NCBI GenBank assembly: GCA_964388595.1
Contig: CAYMAX010000002.1
Location: 1-64,000, forward strand
Reading direction: 5' to 3'
DNA from: CAYMAX01 sp964388595
GTDB taxonomy: Bacteria; Bacteroidota; Bacteroidia; Bacteroidales; UBA932
DNA length: 64,000 nt
Shown: piece after piece, positions 36,296 through 44,291 of the stretch
Numbering within the stretch: position 1 is the first letter of the stretch
How the letters are laid out: each line of letters begins with the position of its first letter
Position numbers and translations under genes: made by a program
The notes under the pieces: generated by a model
What the model saw: only the letters and a program-made list of their open reading frames with translations
The model's database searches: none
Told to the model about the DNA's origin: nothing

Positions 36296-37836
36296 AAACT
36301 TTGCTGTCTGAATAAATTATTGAAAGAAACTTTTGATTCGATAATATCATGAAGAAGGTCGGTTGAAACCCTTTCCTGCTCCATAGAGTCACGATAACGG
36401 ATAGTGACAGAATGGTCTTCAAGAGTCTGATGATCGACTGTGATGCAGAAAGGAGTACCTATGGCATCCTGCCTTCTATATCTTTTCCCTATACTGTCTT
36501 TTTCATCATATTGGCAATTGAAGTCGAGTCTGAGAGAATCCATAATATCCTTTGCCGCTTCGGGAAGGCCGTCTTTCTTGACAAGTGGCAGTACTGCCAA
36601 CTTTACAGGGGCAAGAACGGGAGGAATCTTCAACACCACTCTCTCTTCAGAATTGGGAAGCTGCTCTTCGTGATATGAAGCAGATAAAACTGAAAGAAAC
36701 ATCCTGTCAAGACCGATAGAGGTCTCAATGACATACGGAACATAGCTTTCATTAGTTTCAGGATCGAAATATTGCATCTTTCTTCCTGAAAATTTTTGAT
36801 GATTCGTAAGGTCAAAGTCGGTGCGTGAGTGAATCCCTTCGAGCTCTTTAAAGCCAAAAGGAAAATCAAACTCAATATCTGTGGCGGCATTGGCATAATG
36901 TGCCAACTTCTCATGGTCATGGAAACGATATTTTTCATCACCGAGACCAAGAGCCTTATGCCATGCAATACGTGTCTCTTTCCATTTTTTGAACCACTCC
37001 ATCTCCTGACCGGGACGGACAAAAAACTGCATCTCCATCTGTTCGAATTCCCTCATTCTGAAAATAAACTGACGGGCCACTATTTCATTTCTGAAGGCTT
37101 TACCTATCTGAGCTATACCAAAAGGAATTCTCATACGTGCAGTCTTCTGCACATTGAGGAAATTGACAAAAATACCCTGTGCTGTCTCAGGACGAAGATA
37201 AATAATGCCCGATTCATCAGAAACATTACCCAGTTGGGTGCTGAACATAAGATTAAATTGTCTTACTTCAGTCCAATTGCGAGTACCTGAGACGGGACAA
37301 ACTATTTCACAATCTATGATAAGGTCCCTTAAAGCCTTTAAATCATTAGTATTTAGAGCAGCGACCATTCTCTCCCTTACACTATCGATTTTAGATTGGT
37401 TCCTCAACACATTGGGATTGGTAGATACAAACTGCTTTTCATCGAAAGAATCACCAAATCTCTTTCTCCCCTTCTCTACCTCCTTATTGTTTTTCTCCTC
37501 AAGTTTGGCGATGTAATCTTCCAAAAGGACATCTGCTCTATATCGTTTTTTAGAATCTTTATTATCAATCAGAGGGTCATTAAAAGCACCTACATGTCCT
37601 GAGGCCTCCCATATCCTGGGATGCATAAAAATCGCCGAATCAATACCGACAATATTGTCATGAAGACGCACCATGGAGTTCCACCAATATTGTTTGATGT
37701 TGTTTTTCATCTCCACTCCCATCTGGCCATAATCATATACAGCACTCAGTCCGTCATATATTTCGCTTGAAGGGAAAATAAAACCATACTCTTTGGCATG
37801 GGCAATAATGTTTCTGAAAAGTTCTTCCTGTGTCAT
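36292..37836 (-). CDS. glyS: Glycyl-tRNA synthetase, single-chain type
   Basis: This class II enzyme charges tRNA-Gly. The 514-residue protein is the homodimeric form also found in eukaryotes and archaea, not the two-subunit bacterial type. Landmarks are YGFIFPSSEIYDGLSAVYDYG at the N-terminus (about residues 12-32), motif 1-2 regions LRPETAQGIFVNF (about residues 216-228) and FRNEIVARQFIFRMREFEQMEMQ (split FRNEIVARQ, REFEQMEMQ), and motif 3 with SIGLDRMFL. The anticodon-binding domain is C-terminal. It is followed directly by the M64-like gene (4-bp overlap), an unusual partner for a synthetase. Confidence 0.97.
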   Translation of the reverse strand: MTQEELFRNIIAHAKEYGFIFPSSEIYDGLSAVYDYGQMGVEMKNNIKQYWWNSMVRLHDNIVGIDSAIFMHPRIWEASGHVGAFNDPLIDNKDSKKRYRADVLLEDYIAKLEEKNNKEVEKGRKRFGDSFDEKQFVSTNPNVLRNQSKIDSVRERMVAALNTNDLKALRDLIIDCEIVCPVSGTRNWTEVRQFNLMFSTQLGNVSDESGIIYLRPETAQGIFVNFLNVQKTARMRIPFGIAQIGKAFRNEIVARQFIFRMREFEQMEMQFFVRPGQEMEWFKKWKETRIAWHKALGLGDEKYRFHDHEKLAHYANAATDIEFDFPFGFKELEGIHSRTDFDLTNHQKFSGRKMQYFDPETNESYVPYVIETSIGLDRMFLSVLSASYHEEQLPNSEERVVLKIPPVLAPVKLAVLPLVKKDGLPEAAKDIMDSLRLDFNCQYDEKDSIGKRYRRQDAIGTPFCITVDHQTLEDHSVTIRYRDSMEQERVSTDLLHDIIESKVSFNNLFRQQSL

Positions 37837-37856
37837 TATATTTGTTACAAAGTGCG

Positions 37857-37864
37857 CAAAATTA
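37857..37864 (-). promoter_or_regulatory. -7 element for glyS
   Basis: The minus strand reads TAATTTTG, 20 bp before the glyS ATG. Confidence 0.55.
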
Positions 37865-37877
37865 CTAATTATTTTAA

Positions 37878-37885
37878 TAATTTTG
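37878..37885 (+). promoter_or_regulatory. -7 element for dsbD
   Basis: TAATTTTG ends 28 bp before the dsbD ATG. It is the mirror of the glyS element 13 bp away. Confidence 0.55.
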
Positions 37886-37913
37886 CCCGCTGAACGAAAT
37901 ACATGTCTTTCTT

Positions 37914-39755
37914 ATGAGAAAAATAATCCTGCGCCTGGTTTTCAGTTTGTGTTTTATTACATTCTTGATTCCTCTTTCTGCACAAGATATAGCATCTCTC
38001 CAAACCATTACCAAGGTTATCGATGATAACACGGTAGAATTAGTGTTTAATCTGAATATTCAGAGAGGATGGTACATTTATGGTGTCAACAAAGTGGAAG
38101 GGCCTATGCCCACCGCCTTGGAGATTGAACCTTCCGAACAATTTGAATTGCTCGGCCCTCTGACTGAGATCACCACCCCTCATAAAAAAATAGACCCCGG
38201 TTTTGGAATAGAAGTCGAGTATTTCGAAGGTAAAGCCTCCTTTTTGCAAGTAATTAACACTACAGCCACTTCCCCATTTGTAGTATCAGGGACATTAGTC
38301 TATCAAACTTGCAATGGAGAAGAATGTCTCCTTGAAGAATCGGAATTTTCCATCACAGTTAATCCTTCTGATGCTCCCCAAGATGCCACAGTTGCGGCTA
38401 TTAATTCTGACAAGGGAGACTCTATCTGGATGTTTCTTCTGATAGCCTTTCTTGCCGGTCTGGGTGGAGTGATCACCCCATGCGTTTTCCCGATGATTCC
38501 CATGACAGTAGGATTTCTGATAGGTGGAGGCAATTCCAAAAAATCAGGCATCATCAGAGGTTTGGTCTTCGGTCTTTCTGTGATAGTGATTTACACTTTG
38601 CTGGGCTTGATAGTAGCACTCTTTCAAAGCACCTCCGCCACTGACACCATCGGCACTCACTGGATTCCTAACTTAATATTTGCGCTACTGTTCATCGTTT
38701 TCGCCATATCATTTTTGGGTGCTTTTGAGATTACTCTCCCAGGAGGACTTGCCAATAAAGCAGACAGACAGGCCGATAAAGGGGGTTATGTAGCAGCCTT
38801 TTTTGTTGCTTTGGCTATGGTCATTGTCTCTTTCTCATGCACAGGTCCTTTCGTTGGGTCTATCTTGGCAGCTGCTGTAGTGGGAGGTGTGGCATTAAAA
38901 CCTATTTTGGGAATGGCGGTGTTCGGTTTGGCTTTTTCGCTTCCCTTTGTCATTTTTTCATTCTTCCCATCTGTTATGAAGAAATTGCCCAAATCAGGTG
39001 GCTGGCTAAATATCGTAAAGATTGTATTTGCCTTCGTCCTTCTGGCTTTTGCTCTCAAATTCCTTTACAATGTAGATGCCTACTTCGGATGGAATATTAT
39101 TACCCGCGCCGGTTTCCTTTCTATTTGGATTACTCTCTCTCTGCTCCTTGGACTTTACTTTTTGGGAGTTTTCAAAACACCTCACGACGACGATGTACGT
39201 TCTGTCGGTTGGGGGAAAATAATGGCTGCAGTGGCTTGTTTTGCCTTCACCATCTATATGCTCCCAGGGATGTTTGGAGCTCCGCTAAAGTCTATCTCAG
39301 GCATGATACCTCCTGCTGATGGTTCGACTTTGTCAATATCAGGAAATGCAGCATCTGACCACACAAGTGGTACATCTGAATATGCTTCGTTAAAGAGTTA
39401 TTCCTCAATCGAAGAGGCAATCTCTGCCGCAGAAAAGGAAAATAAACCGATATTATTGAGTTTTAAGTCACATACCTGCAGCGTCTGCAAAGTAATGGAG
39501 GCAACAGTTCTAAATGATAAACAAGTCATTGAAACCATTAAAACCAAATTTGTACTGGCCAATCTCTATGTAGATGACAAAACTCCCGATACCGAATTTA
39601 AGACGCTCGGCAAGAGACTCAGACAATACGAAACCTCCCATTTCTCATCAGCATCACAGCCTCTGTACGTTATTATAGATGCCAAAGAAAAAGTCTTGTC
39701 CGGTCCTTTGGGAAGTTGTTCTCTGGACGAATATATAGATTTTCTAAATTATTGA
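37914..39755 (+). CDS. dsbD: Thiol:disulfide interchange protein DsbD
   Basis: DsbD carries electrons from cytoplasmic thioredoxin across the inner membrane to periplasmic thiols. The 613-residue protein has a signal peptide ending in LSAQ, an N-terminal DsbD-alpha immunoglobulin-like domain with its Cys pair (CNGEEC, about residues 127-132), and eight-helix CcdA-like membrane region with the redox Cys in GVITPCVFPMIP (about residue 192) and SFSCTGPFVG (about residue 307). The C-terminal thioredoxin domain has CSVC near residues 523-526. All three modules are present. It overlaps convergent folK by 7 bp. Confidence 0.93.
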   Translation: MRKIILRLVFSLCFITFLIPLSAQDIASLQTITKVIDDNTVELVFNLNIQRGWYIYGVNKVEGPMPTALEIEPSEQFELLGPLTEITTPHKKIDPGFGIEVEYFEGKASFLQVINTTATSPFVVSGTLVYQTCNGEECLLEESEFSITVNPSDAPQDATVAAINSDKGDSIWMFLLIAFLAGLGGVITPCVFPMIPMTVGFLIGGGNSKKSGIIRGLVFGLSVIVIYTLLGLIVALFQSTSATDTIGTHWIPNLIFALLFIVFAISFLGAFEITLPGGLANKADRQADKGGYVAAFFVALAMVIVSFSCTGPFVGSILAAAVVGGVALKPILGMAVFGLAFSLPFVIFSFFPSVMKKLPKSGGWLNIVKIVFAFVLLAFALKFLYNVDAYFGWNIITRAGFLSIWITLSLLLGLYFLGVFKTPHDDDVRSVGWGKIMAAVACFAFTIYMLPGMFGAPLKSISGMIPPADGSTLSISGNAASDHTSGTSEYASLKSYSSIEEAISAAEKENKPILLSFKSHTCSVCKVMEATVLNDKQVIETIKTKFVLANLYVDDKTPDTEFKTLGKRLRQYETSHFSSASQPLYVIIDAKEKVLSGPLGSCSLDEYIDFLNY

Positions 39756-40192
39756 TTGCTTAATATCTCTTTCAGTGGTATCATAGCAAATTCACGTTGA
39801 TACATACGTGGGTGCGGAATAATCAGGTCAGGTAAATTAATGGTTCTATCTCCGAATAGAAGAATATCAATGTCGATTACTCTCGAATGATATATCCTTT
39901 CCCCTTGTATATCATATTTGACCCCTTCGTCTGCTCTGCCCATCATTGCCTCTATCTGTTTGCATAGTACCAGCAGACTGTGAGGATCGAGATTAGTATC
40001 AAAACCCACCGCTTGATTTAAAAAAAGATTATCTGACACAAATCCATCGGGAACAGTTTCATGAATGGAAGATAATACTATCTCCGACAACAAATGAGAG
40101 GAAAGCTTTTGTTTTATTAAAGAGACCGCAGTGGATAGATTTTCATACCTGTCTCCAAGATTGGTCCCCAGCAGTAGATATACCCTCTCCAT
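39749..40192 (-). CDS. folK: 6-hydroxymethyl-7,8-dihydropterin pyrophosphokinase (HPPK)
   Basis: FolK transfers pyrophosphate from ATP to 6-hydroxymethyl-dihydropterin in folate synthesis. The 147-residue protein starts YLLLGTNLGDRYENL, has the HPPK signature around VIDIDILLFGDRTI (about residues 106-119) and LIIPHPRMYQREFAMIPL (about residues 123-140). It is the last gene of the sufS operon, 2 bp behind the MIP18-type gene. Its 3' end overlaps dsbD by 7 bp in a convergent arrangement. Confidence 0.93.
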   Translation of the reverse strand: MERVYLLLGTNLGDRYENLSTAVSLIKQKLSSHLLSEIVLSSIHETVPDGFVSDNLFLNQAVGFDTNLDPHSLLVLCKQIEAMMGRADEGVKYDIQGERIYHSRVIDIDILLFGDRTINLPDLIIPHPRMYQREFAMIPLKEILSNQ

Positions 40193-40194
40193 TG

Positions 40195-40506
40195 TTATAA
40201 CAGACCTAATTCCAATAGAGCTTCGTCACTCATTCTTGTCTTGTCCCAAGGAGGGTCAAAAACCACTTCGATAGCTACATCAGATACCCCGGGAACATCT
40301 TTCACTGCCTCATTGACATCTTCAAACAATTGGTCTGCCATAGGACAATTGGGGGCTGTCATGGTCATTTTTATAAAAGCCTTCCCACTGTCATCAATAT
40401 CGATATTGTAGATAAGTCCCAGGTCATAAACATTGACCGATATCTCGGGGTCAAATACCTGTTTGAGAGCCCTGACGATGTCTCTTTGAATGATAGATTT
40501 ATCCAT
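40195..40506 (-). CDS. MIP18-family Fe-S assembly protein (SufT-like)
   Basis: The 103-residue protein is a stand-alone MIP18/DUF59 domain: ALKQVFDPEISVNVYDLGLI near residues 13-32, then MTMTAPNCPMADQLFEDV with the conserved Cys (about residue 54) and VVFDPPWDKTRMSD. Members help Fe-S cluster assembly or delivery. Its position between sufE and folK in a sufS-led operon supports that role. The C-terminal SDEALLELGLL is typical. The gene is 2 bp behind sufE. Confidence 0.88.
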   Translation of the reverse strand: MDKSIIQRDIVRALKQVFDPEISVNVYDLGLIYNIDIDDSGKAFIKMTMTAPNCPMADQLFEDVNEAVKDVPGVSDVAIEVVFDPPWDKTRMSDEALLELGLL

Positions 40507-40508
40507 AA

Positions 40509-40928
40509 TTATTGAGCACGTGAATATGCCACGGCATAATCTTTAATCTGACGAATCATAGCCACAAGGCCATTGGCACGAGTGGGAGAAAGATTGTCTT
40601 TCAATCCTATCTGGTCAATGAAATCAAGGTCAGAAGAGAGAATCTCCTGTGGCGTTCTGCCATTGAATACCCTTACCAACAAAGAAATGATTCCTTTGGT
40701 GATAATAGCATCACTATCTGCCGAAAAATAAAGTTTGCCATCCCTAAAATCAGTTCCAAGCCACACTCTAGACTGGCACCCTTTTATCAGGTTAGTATCA
40801 TTTTTACTTTTTTCATCAATAATGGGAAGTTGTTTGCCAAGTTCGATGATATACTCATACTTATCCATCCAGTCTGAAAATACCGAAAATTCTTCGACTA
40901 TCTGATCTTCTATCTCTTTAATCGTCAT
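40509..40928 (-). CDS. sufE: Sulfur acceptor protein SufE
   Basis: SufE takes persulfide sulfur from SufS and passes it to the Fe-S scaffold. The 139-residue protein shows the catalytic Cys in NLIKGCQSRVWLG (about residue 50), followed by LYFSADSDAIITKGIISLL and, near the C-terminus, GLKDNLSPTRANGL. It sits 3 bp behind sufS in the same operon. No sufBCD genes are in the window. Confidence 0.95.
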   Translation of the reverse strand: MTIKEIEDQIVEEFSVFSDWMDKYEYIIELGKQLPIIDEKSKNDTNLIKGCQSRVWLGTDFRDGKLYFSADSDAIITKGIISLLVRVFNGRTPQEILSSDLDFIDQIGLKDNLSPTRANGLVAMIRQIKDYAVAYSRAQ

Positions 40929-40931
40929 AAT

Positions 40932-42152
40932 TTATCTCAACATTTTAATAGCTCTATGGAGATCCTCAATAAATAATTCACATTCCTGCAGAGTATTGTA
41001 TGGCGCAAGAGAAACTCTAACGATACCCGTTTGACCATATTTTTTGATTATGGGTTCTGCACACATCAGTCCCGAACGAACAGCTATACCCATTTTATCA
41101 AGAATCAGGGCAAGGTCGCTATGGTGCACTCCCTCTATCGTGAAAGAAAACAGTGGTATTTTATTCTTGCCATTGCCATATAATCTCAACCCTTCAATCG
41201 CCGCTAATTTTTGATTTAGATAATCAACTATTTCTCTTTGATAGTTAATAACTTGTTGATTATTGCTATCAGTTGCAAATTTAAGAGCCGGAGATAAAGA
41301 AGCAGCTCCCACAAAATTGGGGGTTCCTGCCTCAAATTTAAGAGGCAGGTGCGCATATGTCGTCCTTCCATAGGATACCGTATCGACCATATCTCCACCT
41401 CCCATCCATGGCGGTAGTTCTTCAAGTATTTTTTCTTTACCATAAAGAATACCTATGCCGGTGGCAGCATATATTTTGTGCCCTGAAAAAGCATAAAAAT
41501 CACAATCGAGCTCCTGAACATCTACTCTATCGTGCACTACTCCCTGTGCTCCGTCTATTAAGACCACAGCTCCGGCAAAATGTGATTTATCGATTAATTG
41601 TCTTATCGGATTAATCACACCGAGAACATTGGAAATATGGGCGGCCGCCACCATTTTGACTTTTCCTGAGGAGAGCAATCCGTCAAGACTGTCCATCTCC
41701 CACTGACCATTTTCATCTACGGGAAGATATTTAAGAGTCGCACCCTTACGTTCACATGCTATCTGCCAGGGGACCATATTTGAATGATGTTCTCCTTCGG
41801 TAATAATCACTTCATCTCCCCTGTGAAGATACTTCTCTGAAAAAGTATAAGCAACCAGATTGATGGAAGCGGTAGTCCCGGATGTTATTATCACCTCTTC
41901 TCTTTTGGCTGCATTTATATATATACGGGCAGCTTCTCTCCCCTGCTCATAAAGCTCCGTGGCATCTGCACTCAATTTATGAACAGCCCTGTGAATATTG
42001 GCGTTGGTGGCAGAATTCATTAAGTTTATCAGAGAGATGACACTTTCGGGTCTTTGAGAAGTGGCAGCATTGTCGAAATAGATTAACTGCTTGCCATACA
42101 CCTGCTGCTGCAGTGCCGGGAACATTTCTCTTATCTTATCAATATGATTCAT
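40932..42152 (-). CDS. sufS: Cysteine desulfurase SufS
   Basis: SufS is a PLP enzyme that removes sulfur from cysteine and forms a persulfide. The 406-residue group II desulfurase has IYFDNAATSQRPESVI near residue 24, the PLP lysine in FSGHKIYAATGIG (about residue 226), and the catalytic Cys in VRSGLMCAEP (about residue 363), where the more common motif is RxGHHCAQP. It leads the sufS-sufE-MIP18-folK operon, with a promoter 23 bp upstream facing away from ruvA. Confidence 0.95.
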   Translation of the reverse strand: MNHIDKIREMFPALQQQVYGKQLIYFDNAATSQRPESVISLINLMNSATNANIHRAVHKLSADATELYEQGREAARIYINAAKREEVIITSGTTASINLVAYTFSEKYLHRGDEVIITEGEHHSNMVPWQIACERKGATLKYLPVDENGQWEMDSLDGLLSSGKVKMVAAAHISNVLGVINPIRQLIDKSHFAGAVVLIDGAQGVVHDRVDVQELDCDFYAFSGHKIYAATGIGILYGKEKILEELPPWMGGGDMVDTVSYGRTTYAHLPLKFEAGTPNFVGAASLSPALKFATDSNNQQVINYQREIVDYLNQKLAAIEGLRLYGNGKNKIPLFSFTIEGVHHSDLALILDKMGIAVRSGLMCAEPIIKKYGQTGIVRVSLAPYNTLQECELFIEDLHRAIKMLR

Positions 42153-42174
42153 TTGTCTTACTTACAATAATTCA

Positions 42175-42182
42175 CAAAAGTA
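42175..42182 (-). promoter_or_regulatory. -7 element for the sufS operon
   Basis: The minus strand reads TACTTTTG, 22 bp before the sufS ATG and 2 bp from the opposite ruvA element. Confidence 0.6.
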
Positions 42183-42184
42183 AT

Positions 42185-42192
42185 TAATTTTG
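42185..42192 (+). promoter_or_regulatory. -7 element for ruvA
   Basis: TAATTTTG ends 18 bp before the ruvA ATG. Confidence 0.6.
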
Positions 42193-42210
42193 CAGAGTAA
42201 AAATACAATT

Positions 42211-42795
42211 ATGTTTGACTATATCAAAGGTTCTGTCGCTGACATCAATCCAGCTGAAATCATTGTAGAAACAGGTAGTATAGGATATCGTATCCTCATC
42301 TCTTTTCAATCATACGAGAAGCTCCGTGACGCCAAACAAGTCAAGTTATACCTCTATCACTTGCTTCGAGAAGATGAAGAGTCTCTTTATGGTTTTTTTG
42401 ACAAAGAAGAGCGGAGGATTTTCACATTGTTGATTTCTGTGACAGGTATTGGCCCCAATACCGCCCGAATGATGTTATCGTCTTTGTCCACAGACGAGAT
42501 AACAAGAGCTATTACCGAAGGCGATGTCAACAAGATAAAAAGTGTCAAAGGAATAGGATTGAAAACTGCCCAGAGAGCTATCATAGAACTTAAGGACAAA
42601 ATCTCAAAAGGCGGTAGTGACATCGACCTTTCCTCATCATATTCCTCCAATCCGAACAAAAAGGAAGCCTCATCTGCCCTAATTCTTCTTGGTTTCAATA
42701 AAACAACTGTAGATAAGGCCCTAGACACTATTTTATCCAAAGAACCTTCCTGCTCCTTAGAGGATATTATTAAGAAAGCACTTAAACTTCTTTAA
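42211..42795 (+). CDS. ruvA: Holliday junction branch migration protein RuvA
   Basis: RuvA binds four-way DNA junctions and loads the RuvB helicase. The 194-residue protein begins MFDYIKGSVADINPAEIIVE, the usual start; a TTG seven codons earlier lies within the promoter and is not used. Two helix-hairpin-helix motifs are present (VTGIGPNTARMML near residues 73-85 and VKGIGLKTAQRAI near residues 107-119). The C-terminal RuvB-binding domain includes ALILLGFNKTTVDKAL. ruvB is not adjacent. Confidence 0.96.
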   Translation: MFDYIKGSVADINPAEIIVETGSIGYRILISFQSYEKLRDAKQVKLYLYHLLREDEESLYGFFDKEERRIFTLLISVTGIGPNTARMMLSSLSTDEITRAITEGDVNKIKSVKGIGLKTAQRAIIELKDKISKGGSDIDLSSSYSSNPNKKEASSALILLGFNKTTVDKALDTILSKEPSCSLEDIIKKALKLL

Positions 42796-42812
42796 TTTCT
42801 CCATTTTTTTAA

Positions 42813-42820
42813 TACCTTTG
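42813..42820 (+). promoter_or_regulatory. -7 element for gcvH
   Basis: TACCTTTG matches TAnnTTTG and ends 26 bp before the gcvH ATG, after the ruvA stop. Confidence 0.55.
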
Positions 42821-42846
42821 CTGCTTACATTAAAAAAATTTTCATT

Positions 42847-43221
42847 ATGAACACTCCTAATAATCTTAAGTACACAAAAGATCACGAATGGGTAAAAATT
42901 GAAGGTGACATTGCTATCGTAGGTATTACCGATTTTGCTCAAGATCAACTCGGAGATATCGTATTTGTCGATATCCAGACTGAAGGCGAGAACCTTGCCA
43001 AAGAAGAAGTTTTTGGTGCCATTGAAGCTGTTAAGACAGTTGCAGACGCATTTATGCCTCTTTCAGGTACAGTTGCTGAAGTCAATACAGCTCTGGAAGG
43101 AGCTCCCGAATTGGTAAACAAAGATCCCTATGGTGAAGGTTGGATGATTAAAATCAAAATGTCCAATCCGGCTGAAGTCGCTCAATTATTAGACGCAGAA
43201 GCATACAAAGCACTTTTGTAG
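42847..43221 (+). CDS. gcvH: Glycine cleavage system H protein
   Basis: GcvH carries the aminomethyl group on lipoyl-lysine between the P, T and L proteins of glycine cleavage. The 124-residue protein starts with KYTKDHEWVKIEGD and has the lipoylation motif GAIEAVKTVAD with Lys near residue 63. No gcvP, gcvT or gcvL gene is nearby; the next gene encodes threonine aldolase, which makes glycine, so the pair makes sense in glycine metabolism. Confidence 0.96.
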   Translation: MNTPNNLKYTKDHEWVKIEGDIAIVGITDFAQDQLGDIVFVDIQTEGENLAKEEVFGAIEAVKTVADAFMPLSGTVAEVNTALEGAPELVNKDPYGEGWMIKIKMSNPAEVAQLLDAEAYKALL

Positions 43222-43256
43222 TCTATCGTGTCCGTCTCTTTTGCGAAAATTGTGTT

Positions 43257-44291
43257 ATGATACATAGTTTCGGAAGCGATAATCATTCTGGTGTCCATCC
43301 CTCTATTATGGATGCTATCGTCAAGGCAAATACTTGTTTCAGTATAGCTTACGGAGAGGATGACTTCACACTCAACACGCTGAAAAGTATAGAACACTTA
43401 TTTGGCGGTGATTGTAGCGCGCTTTTTGTCATTAATGGAACAGGGGCCAACATGTTGGCCCTTTCCAATTTGACACATAGCACAGAGTCTGTTATCTGCC
43501 CAGATACCGCTCATATCAATGTGGATGAATGTGGTGCTCCCGAGAAAATAATCGGTTGCAAATTAATTCCCGTTCCCAACATTGATGGGAAAGTAACAGT
43601 AGATGAAGTCTCCAAACATCTCATCGGTTATGGATTTCAGCACCATTCGCAACCGCGGGTACTCGCCATTTCACAACCTACTGAACTCGGTACCCTCTAC
43701 ACTCCTTCCGAAATAAGTGCACTTGCAGAGTTGATGCATTCTCACAATGGATACCTTTATGTCGATGGCTCTCGACTTTCCAACGCTGCAGCAGCACTGT
43801 CACTTCCATTCACCTCTTTTACAAAGGGTTGTGGGGTAGATGCAGTCTCCTTTGGTGGCACCAAAAACGGTATGTTGATGGGAGAAGCTGTAGTATTCTT
43901 CAACTCTATTGACTCATCCCGCGCCAAATATCTTCGCAAGCAGATGACACAGCTCTATTCCAAAGGACGTTTCATCGCTGCACAATTTGAAGAATATTTG
44001 CGAAATGACCTCTATTTAAAAATGGCCGCTCATTCCAATCTGATGGCACAATATCTCAAATCAGAGTTGGAAAAAATCCCCTCAGTCACCATTACCAGGC
44101 CTGTGGAGACCAATGCAGTATTTGCCACTATTCCACGACCTCTCTACGAGCAACTATCAAAGCAGCACACTTTTTATATTTGGGATGAAAGCACTATGGA
44201 AGTTAGGTGGATGTGCTCCTTCAATACAGAAAAAAATCATATTGACCAATTTATAAACGATATTAAAATCATAAACCAATCATTATGTTAG
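43257..44291 (+). CDS. ltaE: Low-specificity L-threonine aldolase
   Basis: This PLP enzyme splits L-threonine or allo-threonine into glycine and acetaldehyde. The 344-residue protein begins with the aldolase-like SFGSDNHSGVHPSIMDAI, has VDGSRLSNAAAAL near residues 168-180 and the PLP lysine in SFGGTKNGML (about residue 203). It lies 35 bp behind gcvH and overlaps the acyl-CoA ligase gene by 7 bp. Related beta-eliminating lyases share the fold, so strict substrate specificity is inferred. Confidence 0.9.
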   Translation: MIHSFGSDNHSGVHPSIMDAIVKANTCFSIAYGEDDFTLNTLKSIEHLFGGDCSALFVINGTGANMLALSNLTHSTESVICPDTAHINVDECGAPEKIIGCKLIPVPNIDGKVTVDEVSKHLIGYGFQHHSQPRVLAISQPTELGTLYTPSEISALAELMHSHNGYLYVDGSRLSNAAAALSLPFTSFTKGCGVDAVSFGGTKNGMLMGEAVVFFNSIDSSRAKYLRKQMTQLYSKGRFIAAQFEEYLRNDLYLKMAAHSNLMAQYLKSELEKIPSVTITRPVETNAVFATIPRPLYEQLSKQHTFYIWDESTMEVRWMCSFNTEKNHIDQFINDIKIINQSLC